Shown here: positions 51,763 to 63,078 of the stretch, piece by piece
Numbering within the stretch: the first letter of the stretch is position 1
Layout: each line of letters starts with the position of its first letter
DNA from: Diaphorobacter sp. HDW4B
GTDB taxonomy: Bacteria; Pseudomonadota; Gammaproteobacteria; Burkholderiales; Burkholderiaceae_C
DNA length: 64,000 bases
Assembly: GCF_011305535.1 (NCBI RefSeq)
Contig: NZ_CP049905.1
Span: 2,304,001-2,368,000, forward strand
Direction of reading: 5' to 3'
Notes under the pieces: generated by a model
What the model was told of the DNA's origin: nothing
Databases searched by the model: none
The model's input: the letters and a program-made list of their open reading frames with translations, nothing else
Made by a program: the position numbers and the translations under genes

Positions 51763-53451
51763 TCACTGCGGCAGCGCGCGCTCCAGAATCGCATCGACCT
51801 CCAGCCCGCGCACATCCATCGCGCCAAACACGCCGTTGATTCCCGTGGGGCTGGCCAGCCGCGTGGCGATGAAGGCGTCGGCCATGTAGGGGGGCGCGTG
51901 GCGCTTGAGCAGACACGCCTGCGCGATCAGCACCAGCCGCTGCACCAGCAGGCGCGCAATGCCTTCGAGCTGCTCGTGCGGCGCGGTGAACAGCGCGTGC
52001 AATTCGTGCAAGGCCTTGGCGATGCGCGGCTCGTCGAGTGCCGCGTTGCGGAAGTCGTCGAACAGCAAATGCAGCGCATCGCGTTCGCGCGAGAGGGCGC
52101 GCAGCACGTCGAGGCACATGACATTGCCCGAGCCCTCCCAGATCGAGTTGACCGGCGCTTCGCGGAACAGGCGCGCGACCAGACTTTCGTTCACATAGCC
52201 GTTGCCGCCGAAGACCTCCATGGCCTCGCCCGTCAGTTCCACCGCGCGCTTGCAGACCCAGAATTTTCCAGCGGGCGTCATCACGCGCTTCCATGCGCTG
52301 GCAAGCGCGTTGTCGCCAGCAGCATCGTCCTCATAGGCTTGGGCAAGTCGCATGGACAACTGCAGCGCGGCTTCGCTCTCCAGCGCCAGATCGGCCAGCA
52401 CCGCGCGCATCAGCGGCTGCTCCGCCAGATGCTTGCCGAACGCCATGCGCCTGCGTGCATAGGCCAGCGCCTGCACCGTGGCCGAGCGCATCATCGCGGC
52501 GCTGCCGAGCACGCAGTTCAGGCGTGTGTAGGTCGCCATTTCGATGATGGTCGGAATGCCGCGCCCTTCCTCGCCGATGAGCCAACCGCTGGCATTGGCA
52601 AATTCCACCTCGCTGCTCGAATTGCTGCGGTTGCCGACCTTGTCCTTCAAGCGCTGGATGTGCACGCCGTTGCGGCGGCCATCATCACGCCAGCGCGGCA
52701 CAAAGAAGCAGCCCAGCGGCCCGTTCTCCTCGCCCAGCCGCGCGACGACCAGATGCGCGTCGCTCATCGGCGCGGAGTAAAACCATTTGTGGCCGTTGAT
52801 CCGATACTCGCCACCGCGCCCGCGCCCGCGCCCGCCACCGCCCACGGGCTGCGCGAGCGTGGTGTTGGCGCGCACGTCGGAGCCGCCTTGTTTTTCGGTC
52901 ATGCCCATGCCGATCCAGAGGCTCGCCTTTTGCGCCATCGGCAGATCGCGCTCGTCATATGCGTGGCTCATGAGCCTGTCGCCCAACCGCGCCCACAGCG
53001 CAGGTTCGCGCTGCAGCAGCGGAATGCTGGCCTGCGTCATCGTTGCGGGGCACAGCGTGCCTTGCTCGACCTGGCCATGCAGATAAAAACCTGCTGCCCA
53101 CGCAGTCCAGCGGCTTTGGCGTGTGGGCTCTTCAAACGGCAGCGAGACCAAGCCCTGCTCGCGATACATGCCCAGCAACCGGTGCCATGCGGGATGGAAT
53201 TCGACCTGATCGATGCGATTGCCGCGCGAGTCGAGCGTGTGGAGTTCAGGCGTGTGGCGGTTGGCGATTTCGCCGAGTGCGAAGGTGGCCTGCGCCCCAA
53301 GTTGGCGCGCGTAGTCTGCAAGCGCAGCCGAATCAACACCGGCTCGCGACAGACATTCATTCAGCGCCGGATCGGTGGCGAGCAGGTCGTAGTCGGTCCA
53401 GTCGGGGAACTGGTTGGAGACGGCTTCCCGGTGCTTGGTGGATGACGACAT
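51763..53451 (-). CDS. AidB-like acyl-CoA dehydrogenase family protein
   Basis: A 562-residue protein of the AidB group, longer than standard acyl-CoA dehydrogenases. It shows the AidB-like N-terminal segment (VEFHPAWHRLLGMYREQGL), LWIGMGMTEKQGGSDVRANT at the FAD-binding strand, YRINGHKWFYSAPMSDAHLV, AVELTGEAMEVFGGNGYVNE and REAPVNSIWEGSGNVMCLDV. E. coli AidB (541 residues) binds DNA and FAD and is linked to alkylation resistance, but many relatives are isovaleryl-CoA dehydrogenase-like enzymes. The loop before YRINGHKW contains a GGGGRGRGRGG stretch encoded by a hexanucleotide repeat. Confidence 0.87.
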   Translation of the reverse strand: MSSSTKHREAVSNQFPDWTDYDLLATDPALNECLSRAGVDSAALADYARQLGAQATFALGEIANRHTPELHTLDSRGNRIDQVEFHPAWHRLLGMYREQGLVSLPFEEPTRQSRWTAWAAGFYLHGQVEQGTLCPATMTQASIPLLQREPALWARLGDRLMSHAYDERDLPMAQKASLWIGMGMTEKQGGSDVRANTTLAQPVGGGGRGRGRGGEYRINGHKWFYSAPMSDAHLVVARLGEENGPLGCFFVPRWRDDGRRNGVHIQRLKDKVGNRSNSSSEVEFANASGWLIGEEGRGIPTIIEMATYTRLNCVLGSAAMMRSATVQALAYARRRMAFGKHLAEQPLMRAVLADLALESEAALQLSMRLAQAYEDDAAGDNALASAWKRVMTPAGKFWVCKRAVELTGEAMEVFGGNGYVNESLVARLFREAPVNSIWEGSGNVMCLDVLRALSRERDALHLLFDDFRNAALDEPRIAKALHELHALFTAPHEQLEGIARLLVQRLVLIAQACLLKRHAPPYMADAFIATRLASPTGINGVFGAMDVRGLEVDAILERALPQ

Positions 53452-53530
53452 GGCGACCCCCGCATTGGCAACTGCAAAGAGGCAGTGTACGGACAGGTGG
53501 CTCGCTCACCAATGGTGGATTGCGAGCAGT

Positions 53531-54328
53531 TCAGTCGTCCGGTGTCAGCCGATATCCCACACCGCGAATGGTTTTGATGAGTCCGGGCTGTCCAGCGTTT
53601 TGCAGCTTTTGACGCAGTTTCGAGAGATGCGAGTCGATCACGCGATCCAGTGCATCGCTCTCGGGCAGGCAGCGCTCGATGAGCTGCGCGCGCGAAAAGC
53701 AGCGCCCAGGTTGCGAGGCAAGCAGCGACAGCAAGCGGAACTCCGTCAGCGTCAGGGGCAGCGGCTGCGCTCTGCCGGTGCGGTCATGTGCGACAGCGCA
53801 ATGCGCTTGCAGATCGATGTCCAGAGCCCCGACACGAATGGCCGTCGTTGGTGCTGGCTGAGCGTGGGTTCGCCTGAACACGGCCTGCACGCGCGCCACC
53901 AGCTCGAATGGGTTGAACGGTTTGACCAGAAAGTCGTCTGCGCCCAGTCGCAGTGCCACGAGCTTGTGCACATCGCCCGCGAACGCACTCAGCATGATCA
54001 CCGGCGTCGGATGGTGCTCTCTGATGGCGCGCAGAACGTCCAGGCCATCGCGCTCCGGCAAGTCGGTGTCGAGCAGCACCAGATCGGGCCGAAAGCGTCG
54101 AAACAGTTGCAGCGCCTCGGGCCCGTCGCGCGCAATGCGGGTTCGCAGTCCGTGGCCCTCCAGATGAGCGCAGAGAACGGTGGCGACGGGCGGGTCGTCA
54201 TCGGCCACCAGCACCAGCGCAGAAGTCGTATTGGCGGGCAGGTGCTTCCTGCGTGATCTTGTCGCATCCATGCCGGGCTGGTGGTGCCACTCGTTCAGTT
54301 CTTGCGAGGCGAAAAAGTTGTTCTCCAT
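53531..54328 (-). CDS. OmpR-family response regulator, orphan
   Basis: A 265-residue two-component regulator. The receiver domain spans about residues 37-155 with acidic pocket D43-D45, phosphorylation site D87 (LLDTDLPERDG), S114 and K136 (LVKPFNP). The winged-helix DNA-binding domain follows (about 165-262: LTLTEFRLLSLLASQPGRCF, then VIDSHLSKLRQKLQNA and TIRGVGYRL). The ATG at 54328 has a GGAG site. A 36-residue N-terminal extension before the receiver domain is unusual. No sensor kinase lies nearby, so its stimulus is unknown. It is divergent from a HAD-hydrolase gene 205 bases away. Confidence 0.9.
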   Translation of the reverse strand: MENNFFASQELNEWHHQPGMDATRSRRKHLPANTTSALVLVADDDPPVATVLCAHLEGHGLRTRIARDGPEALQLFRRFRPDLVLLDTDLPERDGLDVLRAIREHHPTPVIMLSAFAGDVHKLVALRLGADDFLVKPFNPFELVARVQAVFRRTHAQPAPTTAIRVGALDIDLQAHCAVAHDRTGRAQPLPLTLTEFRLLSLLASQPGRCFSRAQLIERCLPESDALDRVIDSHLSKLRQKLQNAGQPGLIKTIRGVGYRLTPDD

Positions 54329-54533
54329 GTTTTCTCCATCCACCGCGCAAATTTCCATGAGATTGGTAGCGTCGAATGCGCACGGGAATTTTGCTTTTAG
54401 CACCCCAAGCCGCTTCGTTGCTTGAGCTACCGAGCCCCTGAACGCTTCGGTGCCAAGTCTGTTTCTTCTGTTTCATCCGCTGTGCTTCACGTTGGTTGTC
54501 GACACGGCTGGATTCACCAAGGGAGCCATTCTC

Positions 54534-55229
54534 ATGAGCCAACCAGCAAGACCACCCATCCCGCAAACGGAATGGGTGGTCCAGTCCGACTTCGATGGCA
54601 CCATCAGCCAGCGCGATGTGACCGACAGCCTGCTGCGGAGCTTTGGCATGCCCGGCTGGCGATTTCTGGAAAGCGCGTGGGCGCAGGGGCAGATCGGTTC
54701 ACGCGAATGCCTGAGCGGTCAAGTGGCCTTGCTGGATATGAGCGCCGCCGACCTGCACGCGCATCTCGACTCGGTCGCCATCGACGCTGGATTTGCGCAG
54801 TTTGTCGATGTGGCACAAGCGCTGGGCGTTCAGGTGCAGGTGGTGAGCGATGGCCTCGACCATGCCATCCAGCATGTGCTCGCGCGCCACGGGCTGGGCA
54901 ATCTGGAGGTGATCGCCAACCGCCTCGTGCAGGTGAGCGAGCGACGCTGGCGCGTGGAATTCCCATGGGGGAGTGCGAGATGCGAGCGTGCAAGTGGCAA
55001 CTGCAAATGCGAGCGGCTGGCGGCAAGGCAATCCTGGCGGCAGCGGGTGCTCTATGTGGGGGACGGCGTCTCGGACTTCTGTGTGTCCGGCAGGGCCGAT
55101 TTTGTATTGGCCAAGGACCGGCTCATCGCACATTGTGTGGAGCAGGGCATTGCGCATGCAGCGTTCCAGAGTTTCGCGCAAGCTGGCCATCTTCTGCGGA
55201 CGACGGTGCAGGAAAGATCGGTGGTCTGA
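54534..55229 (+). CDS. HAD-family phosphatase (MtnX-like)
   Basis: A 231-residue HAD hydrolase. Motif I is DFDGT (residues 19-23, nucleophile D19), motif II/III region VVSDGLDHAIQHVL, and the Mg motif IV VGDGVSDFCV. The overall pattern is that of MtnX/SerB-like small phosphatases acting on phosphorylated metabolites in the cytoplasm. The ATG at 54534 with GGGAG eight bases upstream opens the conserved region. Its stop overlaps the start of a lysophospholipase-like gene by one base (TGATG), so the two are translationally coupled. The substrate is unknown. Confidence 0.85.
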   Translation: MSQPARPPIPQTEWVVQSDFDGTISQRDVTDSLLRSFGMPGWRFLESAWAQGQIGSRECLSGQVALLDMSAADLHAHLDSVAIDAGFAQFVDVAQALGVQVQVVSDGLDHAIQHVLARHGLGNLEVIANRLVQVSERRWRVEFPWGSARCERASGNCKCERLAARQSWRQRVLYVGDGVSDFCVSGRADFVLAKDRLIAHCVEQGIAHAAFQSFAQAGHLLRTTVQERSVV

Positions 55230-56086
55230 TGAACGAATCGACGCTTGCATCGCTGTGCATCACGGCACATGAGTTCGCGCGTTCGGGCCATGGGAGCTGT
55301 GCTCGAACGGGTGCGTTGCTGGTCCACGGCATGACGGGAACCCCCGCGGAAATGCAGGTGCTGGCCAAGGGCCTGAATCGAGAGGGCTTCACGGTCTACG
55401 CAGTGCAGTTGGCGGGCCATTGCGGCACAGTGGACGATCTGGTGCAAACGCGATGGCAAGATTGGCTGGCGAGCGTCGAATCGGCGTTGGCGCGGTTGTC
55501 CGGGCAAGTCGATCGGGTGGTTGTCGTGGGGCTATCCATGGGAGCCTTGCTGGCGCTGCTTGTGGCGGCGTCATCTGGCAGGCAGATCGCTGGAGTCTGC
55601 GCGCTCTCGCCCACATTGCGCTTTGACGGATGGAGTCTTCCGGCATATACACGGCTGGCCTTCTTGCTGCCTTTGTTCAAAAGCCTTGGCATCGGAAGAA
55701 ATCGCATTTTCATGGAGGCACCGCCCTATGGCATCAAGGACCAGGCTCTGCGGCAGCGAATCGTCGAGAAAATGCGGAGCGGCCACAGCGCGCAGGCAGG
55801 CCTGCCGGGCAACCCTTGGTGGACGGTGCTTGAATTGCGGCGTCTGTCCGCGCATGTGCGATCCCGGCTGTCGCAGATTCACGCCCCCACGCTGGTGATG
55901 CATGCCAGAGACGATGATGTGTCGGCCGTCTCCAATGCGCACGACATCGTGCGTGGTCTGGTGCATGCGCAGGTCGAGCTGGTGCTGCTCGACGACAGCT
56001 ATCACATGATCACCATCGACCGCGAGCGACGCACCGTCATTGCGCGCGTCAACGATTTTGTGAAGCGCATCGACGCGAATCGGTGA
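55229..56086 (+). CDS. Alpha/beta hydrolase (monoglyceride lipase/carboxylesterase-like)
   Basis: A 285-residue serine hydrolase. The oxyanion region is HGMTGTP, the nucleophile S103 is in VGLSMGALLALL, the acid in MHARDDDVSAVS and the histidine in DDSYHMITIDRE. The arrangement is close to bacterial carboxylesterase Est30 and monoglyceride lipases. It is likely cytoplasmic, since no signal peptide is visible. It is coupled to the preceding HAD phosphatase gene by a TGATG overlap, which suggests removal of a phosphate and an acyl group from the same lipid-like molecule (inference). It abuts the convergent aminotransferase stop by one base. Confidence 0.86.
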   Translation: MNESTLASLCITAHEFARSGHGSCARTGALLVHGMTGTPAEMQVLAKGLNREGFTVYAVQLAGHCGTVDDLVQTRWQDWLASVESALARLSGQVDRVVVVGLSMGALLALLVAASSGRQIAGVCALSPTLRFDGWSLPAYTRLAFLLPLFKSLGIGRNRIFMEAPPYGIKDQALRQRIVEKMRSGHSAQAGLPGNPWWTVLELRRLSAHVRSRLSQIHAPTLVMHARDDDVSAVSNAHDIVRGLVHAQVELVLLDDSYHMITIDRERRTVIARVNDFVKRIDANR

Positions 56087-57469
56087 TCAACGGATCGCCC
56101 TTTTGGCACGCCGCAGCAATTGATCCAGCAACACCATCGCCTCATCAATCTCGCCACGCGTGATCATCAGCGAAGGCGCGAAGGTGATCACGTTCTTGTA
56201 GTAACCGCCCACGTCCAGCACCAGGCCGCGCTTCTGGCCTTGGTATTCCAGGCCCCCTTCAAGACCGATGTCGACCATCTTGTCGAGCAGCGCCTTGTTG
56301 GGGGTGAAGCCGTCTTCGGTGCAGATTTCCGCACGCAGCGCGAGGCCCATGCCGTCCACATCGCCGATTTCCTTGTGGCGCTTTTGCAGTTCTTTCAGAC
56401 CTTCGAGGAAGTGGGCACCGGATTCGCGCACTTGCCTTCCGAAGTCCACTTCGTGCGTCATCTTCATCACTTCCAGTCCCAGCGCCGTACCCAGTGGGTT
56501 GGAGGCGAAGGTGGAGTGCGTCGATCCCGGTGGGAACACGGTGGGGTTGATGAGTTCTTCGCGTGCCCACAGGCCGGACAGCGCATTCAAGCCGTTGGTC
56601 AGCGCCTTGGCGAACACCAGCACATCCGGCTTGATGCCGAAGTTTTCCACCGACCAGAGCGTGCCGGTGCGCCAGAAACCCATCTGGATTTCATCGACCA
56701 CCATCAGCACGCCGTGATCGTCGAGCACCTTCTTCAAGCCCTTGAAGAAGTTGGGCGGTGGCACCACGTAGCCGCCCGTGCCCTGAATCGGCTCCACATA
56801 GAAGGCCGCGTATTCGCACTGGTTGGTCTTGGGGTCCCACACCGCGTGGTATTCGTTCTCGAACTTGCGCGCAAAGTCGCGCACGATCTGCTCGGAATAC
56901 TCCTCGGCCGTCATGCCCTTGGGGCGGCGGAACGGATAGGGGAAGGGAATGAACTGCGCGCGATCACTGAAGTGGCCGAAGCGGCGGCGATAGCGGTAGC
57001 TCGACGTGATCGACGAAGCACCCAGCGTGCGGCCGTGATAACCGCCTTCAAACGCGAACATCAAGCTCTTGCCGTTGCTCGCGTTGCGCACCACTTTGAG
57101 CGAGTCTTCAATCGCCTGCGCACCACCCACGTTGAAGTGCACGCGGCCTTGGTGGCACCATTTCTTCTCCGCGTCCTGCGCGATGAACTTGGCGAGTTCG
57201 ATCTTCGTGGGATGCAGGTACTGGCTGGCGACCTGCGGCAGCTCCTTGAGCTGCTCGATCATCCTCTCTTCAAGACGCTTGTTCTTGTAGCCGAAGTTGA
57301 CCGCCGAGTACCACATCTGCAGATCCAGATACGGCGTGCCAGCGTCGTCGTACATGTAGCTGCCTTCGCAGCCGGTGAATATCTTGGGGGGATTGACGTA
57401 GTGGACGGTGTCGCCAAACGAGCAGTACTTGGCCTCGTCGGCCAAGAGTTGAGCGGTATTGATGGTCAC
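56087..57469 (-). CDS. Class III aminotransferase
   Basis: A 460-residue PLP fold-type I class III aminotransferase. The cofactor lysine is K288 in VFAKALTNGLNALSG, D259 (MVVDEIQMGFWRTG) pairs with the pyridine nitrogen, and the substrate region reads FEGGYHGRTLGASSITSSYR. The length and the YHGRTLGA/TNGLNALSG variations are close to a subgroup usually annotated as aspartate aminotransferase family or 4-aminobutyrate-type transaminases. The amine donor is not fixed. It lies between a hydrolase (convergent) and the RhuM gene (codirectional, 112 bases upstream). Confidence 0.86.
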   Translation of the reverse strand: MTINTAQLLADEAKYCSFGDTVHYVNPPKIFTGCEGSYMYDDAGTPYLDLQMWYSAVNFGYKNKRLEERMIEQLKELPQVASQYLHPTKIELAKFIAQDAEKKWCHQGRVHFNVGGAQAIEDSLKVVRNASNGKSLMFAFEGGYHGRTLGASSITSSYRYRRRFGHFSDRAQFIPFPYPFRRPKGMTAEEYSEQIVRDFARKFENEYHAVWDPKTNQCEYAAFYVEPIQGTGGYVVPPPNFFKGLKKVLDDHGVLMVVDEIQMGFWRTGTLWSVENFGIKPDVLVFAKALTNGLNALSGLWAREELINPTVFPPGSTHSTFASNPLGTALGLEVMKMTHEVDFGRQVRESGAHFLEGLKELQKRHKEIGDVDGMGLALRAEICTEDGFTPNKALLDKMVDIGLEGGLEYQGQKRGLVLDVGGYYKNVITFAPSLMITRGEIDEAMVLLDQLLRRAKRAIR

Positions 57470-57581
57470 AGCGAAAAGGCTCCTGATTTAAGCCTTTTCA
57501 GTTTCTGCGCTCAATCTTGTCGGGTAGTGCAGGGAGTTTGGAGGAATTGTGGAGATGTTTCTCCGGTCCACGGACGCGATC

Positions 57582-58613
57582 TCATTGTGTGCGCTTCGAG
57601 CGGGCGCTGATCTGCTTTTCCAGTTGCTCCAATTGCTCCAGCTCCTGGAGGTCTGCTGCGTCCGCTTCGCGCGCTTCATGCTGGCGACGTGCAGCATCAA
57701 ACTGTTCGTAGCGTTCGTGGGCGATGGTGGTCATTGCCTTCTGGCTCATGTGGCCCGCGCCCTGCAACAGCGGCTGTTCGTTGAACGCCATGAAGTTGTC
57801 CACATACGCGCGCCAGTCGCCGATCTTCAGCCCCTTGCGCTGCATGGCGCGCAGTTCCGCGAAGTCCAGAAACATGCTGACGATGCGGTTGAGCCGGTCG
57901 AGTTCTTCGGTGTGCAGATAGTTCTTGGCGACGGTGACATCCGCCTTGCGCACGCGCCCGCCTTTCCATGAGGTGAGCGCCATGTGGGGCTGCGCGGCAT
58001 CGGCGCGCTGCACGATGAGTTCGACGGCAGTCTGCGAGGTCACGGCGAAGAACATCTTGTTCTGGACCTCTGCGAAGAACAGGCCGGTCGCCTCGCCGTC
58101 GTCGGCATAGTCCACCGAGAGCGCGAAGAGGTCGCGCACCTTCTGGTAGAAACGCTTCTCGGAACTGCGGATGTCGCGGATGCGCTGCAGCAGCTCGTCG
58201 AAATAGTCCCAGCGGTCACCGTTCTTGAGCCGCTCGTCATCCATGACGAAGCCCTTGATCAGGTACTCCTTCAGGTGCGTGCTGGCCCATTGCCGGAACT
58301 GCGTGCCACGCGGCGATTTCACGCGATAGCCAATCGCGAGAATCATGTCGAGGTTGTAGAGCTGCGTGCGGTAGCGCTTGCCGTCAGCGGCAGTTGTCAA
58401 GTCTTCCTTGACAACTGAATCGCCGCGCAACTCACCTTCGGCAAGCACGTTGCGCACGTGCAGGCTGATGTTTTGTTTGGTGGTTTCGAAGAGCTGCGCA
58501 AGTTCCAACTGCGTCAACCAGACGGAGCCACCGTCTGATCGCAGGAAAAACTGCGCGCTTCCATCTTCTGTCGCATACAGAACCAACTCCGCACCCACCG
58601 CCTTGTCACTCAT
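57582..58613 (-). CDS. RhuM-family (virulence protein RhuM, COG3943) protein
   Basis: A 343-residue RhuM-like protein. The N-terminal part has a KilA-N/Bro-like DNA-binding pattern: VWLTQLELAQLFETTKQNIS, HVRNVLAEGEL, DMILAIGYRVKSPRGTQFRQ and STHLKEYLIKGFVMDDERLK. The central segment (SVDYADDGEATGLFFAEVQN) and a C-terminal coiled, Glu/Gln-rich tail (LQELEQLEQLEKQISARSKR) complete it. RhuM was named from a Salmonella pathogenicity island. Its molecular role is unknown to me. Homologues are often found near restriction-modification or toxin-antitoxin islands, but here the gene stands alone among housekeeping genes. Confidence 0.85.
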   Translation of the reverse strand: MSDKAVGAELVLYATEDGSAQFFLRSDGGSVWLTQLELAQLFETTKQNISLHVRNVLAEGELRGDSVVKEDLTTAADGKRYRTQLYNLDMILAIGYRVKSPRGTQFRQWASTHLKEYLIKGFVMDDERLKNGDRWDYFDELLQRIRDIRSSEKRFYQKVRDLFALSVDYADDGEATGLFFAEVQNKMFFAVTSQTAVELIVQRADAAQPHMALTSWKGGRVRKADVTVAKNYLHTEELDRLNRIVSMFLDFAELRAMQRKGLKIGDWRAYVDNFMAFNEQPLLQGAGHMSQKAMTTIAHERYEQFDAARRQHEAREADAADLQELEQLEQLEKQISARSKRTQ

Positions 58614-58675
58614 GTCTTGCTCCTAGGGACACAAGCGGCCATTTTTTGTGCAAGTCGGCTACGGCGGGTCTGCTC

Positions 58676-59749
58676 TCAGGCAACGGCTTCCGTCAAAAAT
58701 CCAAAAATCCGCCGCGTCTTCACGCTGTCCACCGCCTTGCCGATGGCCGCGATGTGATCCGGCGTGGTGCCGCAGCAGCCGCCCACCACGTTGACCAGGC
58801 CTTCCGCTGCGAACTCGTGCACGAGGCGCGAGGTGACGTCGGGCGTTTCGTCAAAGCCGGTGTCGCTCATCGGATTGGGCAGACCGGCGTTCGGGTAGCA
58901 GCTGATGAAGGTGTCCGGCGCAGCCTTGTTCAGTTCCTGGATGTACGGGCGCATCAACGTCGCGCCGAGGGCGCAATTCAGGCCGATGGAGAGCGGGTTC
59001 GCGTGGCGCACGCTGTGCCAGAAGGCGGTGACGGTCTGGCCCGAGAGAATGCGGCCCGAGGCGTCGGTGACGGTGCCGCTGATCATGATGGGCAGCACTT
59101 CGCCGGTGTGGTCAAAAGCTTCTTCCACGGCGAACAGGGCGGCCTTGGCGTTCAGGGTGTCGAAGATGGTTTCGACGAGGATCACGTCCGAGCCGCCTTC
59201 GATCAGCGCGACGGTCTGCTCGAAATAGGCCTGACGCAGTTGCTCGAAGGTGACGTTGCGTGCGCCCGGGTCGTTCACGTCGGGGCTGATGCTGGCGGTC
59301 TTGGGCGTGGGGCCAAGGGCGCCGGCGACGAAGCGGGGCTTGTCGGGCGTGGAGTACTTGTCGCAGGCGGCGCGGGCCAGTTTGGCCGAGGCGAGGTTCA
59401 TCTCGCGCGCCAGTTCGGCCATGCCGTAGTCTTCCTGCGCGATGGTGGTGGCACCGAAGGTGTTGGTCTCGATCAGGTCGGCACCAGCGGCCAGATAGCG
59501 CTCGTGGATGTCGCGGATCACGTCGGGGCGGGTGAGCGAGAGCAGCTCGTTGTTGCCCTTCACGTCGCGCGGAAAGTCCTTGAAGCGGTCGCCTGTGCCG
59601 TCGGGGCCGGTGTAGCCTTCGCCACGGTACTGAGCCTCACCCAGCTTGAAGCGCTGGATCATCGTGCCCATGGCACCGTCGAGAATCGCAATGCGGTTCT
59701 CCAGAATGTCGGGAAGCTGTTGAGCGCGGGTGTAGTGAGGCAGAGTCAT
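58676..59749 (-). CDS. metH: Cobalamin-dependent methionine synthase, homocysteine S-methyltransferase domain
   Basis: A 357-residue protein equal to the N-terminal homocysteine-binding domain of MetH. It shows [15 protein letters not shown], the zinc-cysteine site in GLNCALGA and the paired cysteines in [18 protein letters not shown]. In E. coli MetH one 1,227-residue chain carries this and the folate, B12 and activation domains. In many Burkholderiales the domain is encoded separately, with a second gene for the remaining modules. That second gene is not in this window. The start at 59749 is standard. The 182-base gap to recQ shows a small ACCCGG/CCGGGT hairpin (59842-59860) but no recognisable SAH or cobalamin riboswitch. 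Confidence 0.88.
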   Translation of the reverse strand: MTLPHYTRAQQLPDILENRIAILDGAMGTMIQRFKLGEAQYRGEGYTGPDGTGDRFKDFPRDVKGNNELLSLTRPDVIRDIHERYLAAGADLIETNTFGATTIAQEDYGMAELAREMNLASAKLARAACDKYSTPDKPRFVAGALGPTPKTASISPDVNDPGARNVTFEQLRQAYFEQTVALIEGGSDVILVETIFDTLNAKAALFAVEEAFDHTGEVLPIMISGTVTDASGRILSGQTVTAFWHSVRHANPLSIGLNCALGATLMRPYIQELNKAAPDTFISCYPNAGLPNPMSDTGFDETPDVTSRLVHEFAAEGLVNVVGGCCGTTPDHIAAIGKAVDSVKTRRIFGFLTEAVA

Positions 59750-59931
59750 CCCGCTATTGTAGGAAAGCTGCGCCGTTCTCCATGCTTTGCACTCGGGAGT
59801 CCGTACCCGTCAGAGGATTTGCCGGGCGCAGGCGGCACAATACCCGGTTGAAATCCGGGTGCGCGCAGGCTTGCGGCACCTTCCCCCGCTTCACCTCATC
59901 ATGGCTTGAATCCAAGCCGAGAAAGGCGTGA

Positions 59932-61824
<1,893 letters not shown>

Positions 61825-61987
61825 GGAATCAGCGCGGGCATTGAGGTGAACGCCCGCAGCGGCGGCGATGCAGGATCAATGCCGCCATCACTCACAGGCA
61901 AGACAGTCGGGGCAGGCGATCGGAAGATGAACTCGTTCATTTCATCCGCTCGCAAAGGGCGATTTCTTCACCCTGAAAGGCCTGACC

Positions 61988-63028
61988 ATGCCGACACCCA
62001 ACCACCCCAAGCTGCGCGTTGCCGCAGTGCAAGCCGCGCCGGTTTTTCTGGACATCGACGCGACCATCGACAAGACCATCGTGATGATGGAGCAGGCGGC
62101 GCGCCAGGGCGTGCAGTTGGTGGCGTTTCCGGAGACCTGGATCCCCGGTTATCCATGGTGGATCTGGCTGACTGCGCCGGCCGTCGGCATGCAGTATGTG
62201 CAGCGGTATTTCGACAATTCGTTGACGCTGGGATCGCCTGAATTCCAGCGCCTGGCCGATGCGGCGCGCGCGTTCAATCTCTGGCTGTCGGTGGGCTTCA
62301 GCGAGCGCTCGGGCGGCAGCCTCTACATCGCGCAGGCGCTGATCGACAACACCGGACAGGTGCAGATGACGCGGCGCAAACTGCGGCCCACGCATGTCGA
62401 GCGCACGGTGTTCGGCGACGGGGACGGCAGCGATCTCAACGTGATCGACACAGCCATCGGCAAGGTGGGAATGCTCAACTGCTGGGAGCATCTGCAGCCA
62501 CTCACCAAGTTCGCGATGTATGCGCAGAACGAGCAGATCCACATCGGCGCCTGGCCCAGCTTTTCGGTCTATCGCGGTGGGGCCCACGCGCTGAGTGCCG
62601 ACGTGAACAACGCGGTGAGCAAGGTGTACGCGGCGGAAGGCCAGTGCTTTGTGATCGCGCCCTGCGCTGTGGTCTCCAAGCCCATGCACGAGCTGCTTTG
62701 CACGGACGAGATGCAAAAGCAGTTTCTGCTGGTCGGCGGTGGCTTTGCGCGCATCTACGCACCCGATGGTTCGCAGCTTGGCGGCGTTCTGGCCGAGACC
62801 GAAGAGGGGCTGGTGATTGCGGATATCGATCTGGGAATGATCTCTCTCGCCAAGGCTGCTGCCGACCCGGCCGGGCATTACGCACGGCCCGATGTGACGC
62901 GCTTGCTGCTCAACAAGACGCCGGGGGACCGCGTGGTCACGCAGTTGCCTGCTGGCTCGCAGCTCAACGGTGCCGCCCACGTCGTCGGTTTGGGCGCGAA
63001 AGAAGCTTCGACCGAAGATGCCGAATGA
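61988..63028 (+). CDS. Nitrilase-family carbon-nitrogen hydrolase
   Basis: A 346-residue nitrilase-superfamily protein of the true nitrilase branch. The Glu-Lys-Cys triad is E49 (VAFPETWIPGYPWWIWL), K131 (RRKLRPTHVER) and C165 (GMLNCWEHLQPL). The WIPGYPWWIW and CWEHLQPL forms are those of aliphatic/aryl nitrilases rather than amidases. Family members hydrolyse nitriles to carboxylic acids plus ammonia and form spiral oligomers. The gene is followed 50 bases later by a MetA-type outer-membrane protein, hinting at a shared substrate. The substrate range is not deducible. Confidence 0.9.
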   Translation: MPTPNHPKLRVAAVQAAPVFLDIDATIDKTIVMMEQAARQGVQLVAFPETWIPGYPWWIWLTAPAVGMQYVQRYFDNSLTLGSPEFQRLADAARAFNLWLSVGFSERSGGSLYIAQALIDNTGQVQMTRRKLRPTHVERTVFGDGDGSDLNVIDTAIGKVGMLNCWEHLQPLTKFAMYAQNEQIHIGAWPSFSVYRGGAHALSADVNNAVSKVYAAEGQCFVIAPCAVVSKPMHELLCTDEMQKQFLLVGGGFARIYAPDGSQLGGVLAETEEGLVIADIDLGMISLAKAAADPAGHYARPDVTRLLLNKTPGDRVVTQLPAGSQLNGAAHVVGLGAKEASTEDAE

Positions 63029-63078
63029 GGCTCGGGACCTGCATCCATACCTTCATCCGCAACTCACGGGCCATCCAC

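Noticed and set aside
54422-56086. Fusion reading of the HAD region and the hydrolase as one 554-codon protein
   Set aside because: The first half is out of frame with the clear HAD motifs, and the hydrolase has its own coupled ATG at 55229.
59760-59931. SAH or cobalamin riboswitch upstream of the metH domain
   Set aside because: Only a 6-bp hairpin is visible. I could not find the conserved riboswitch core strands on either strand.
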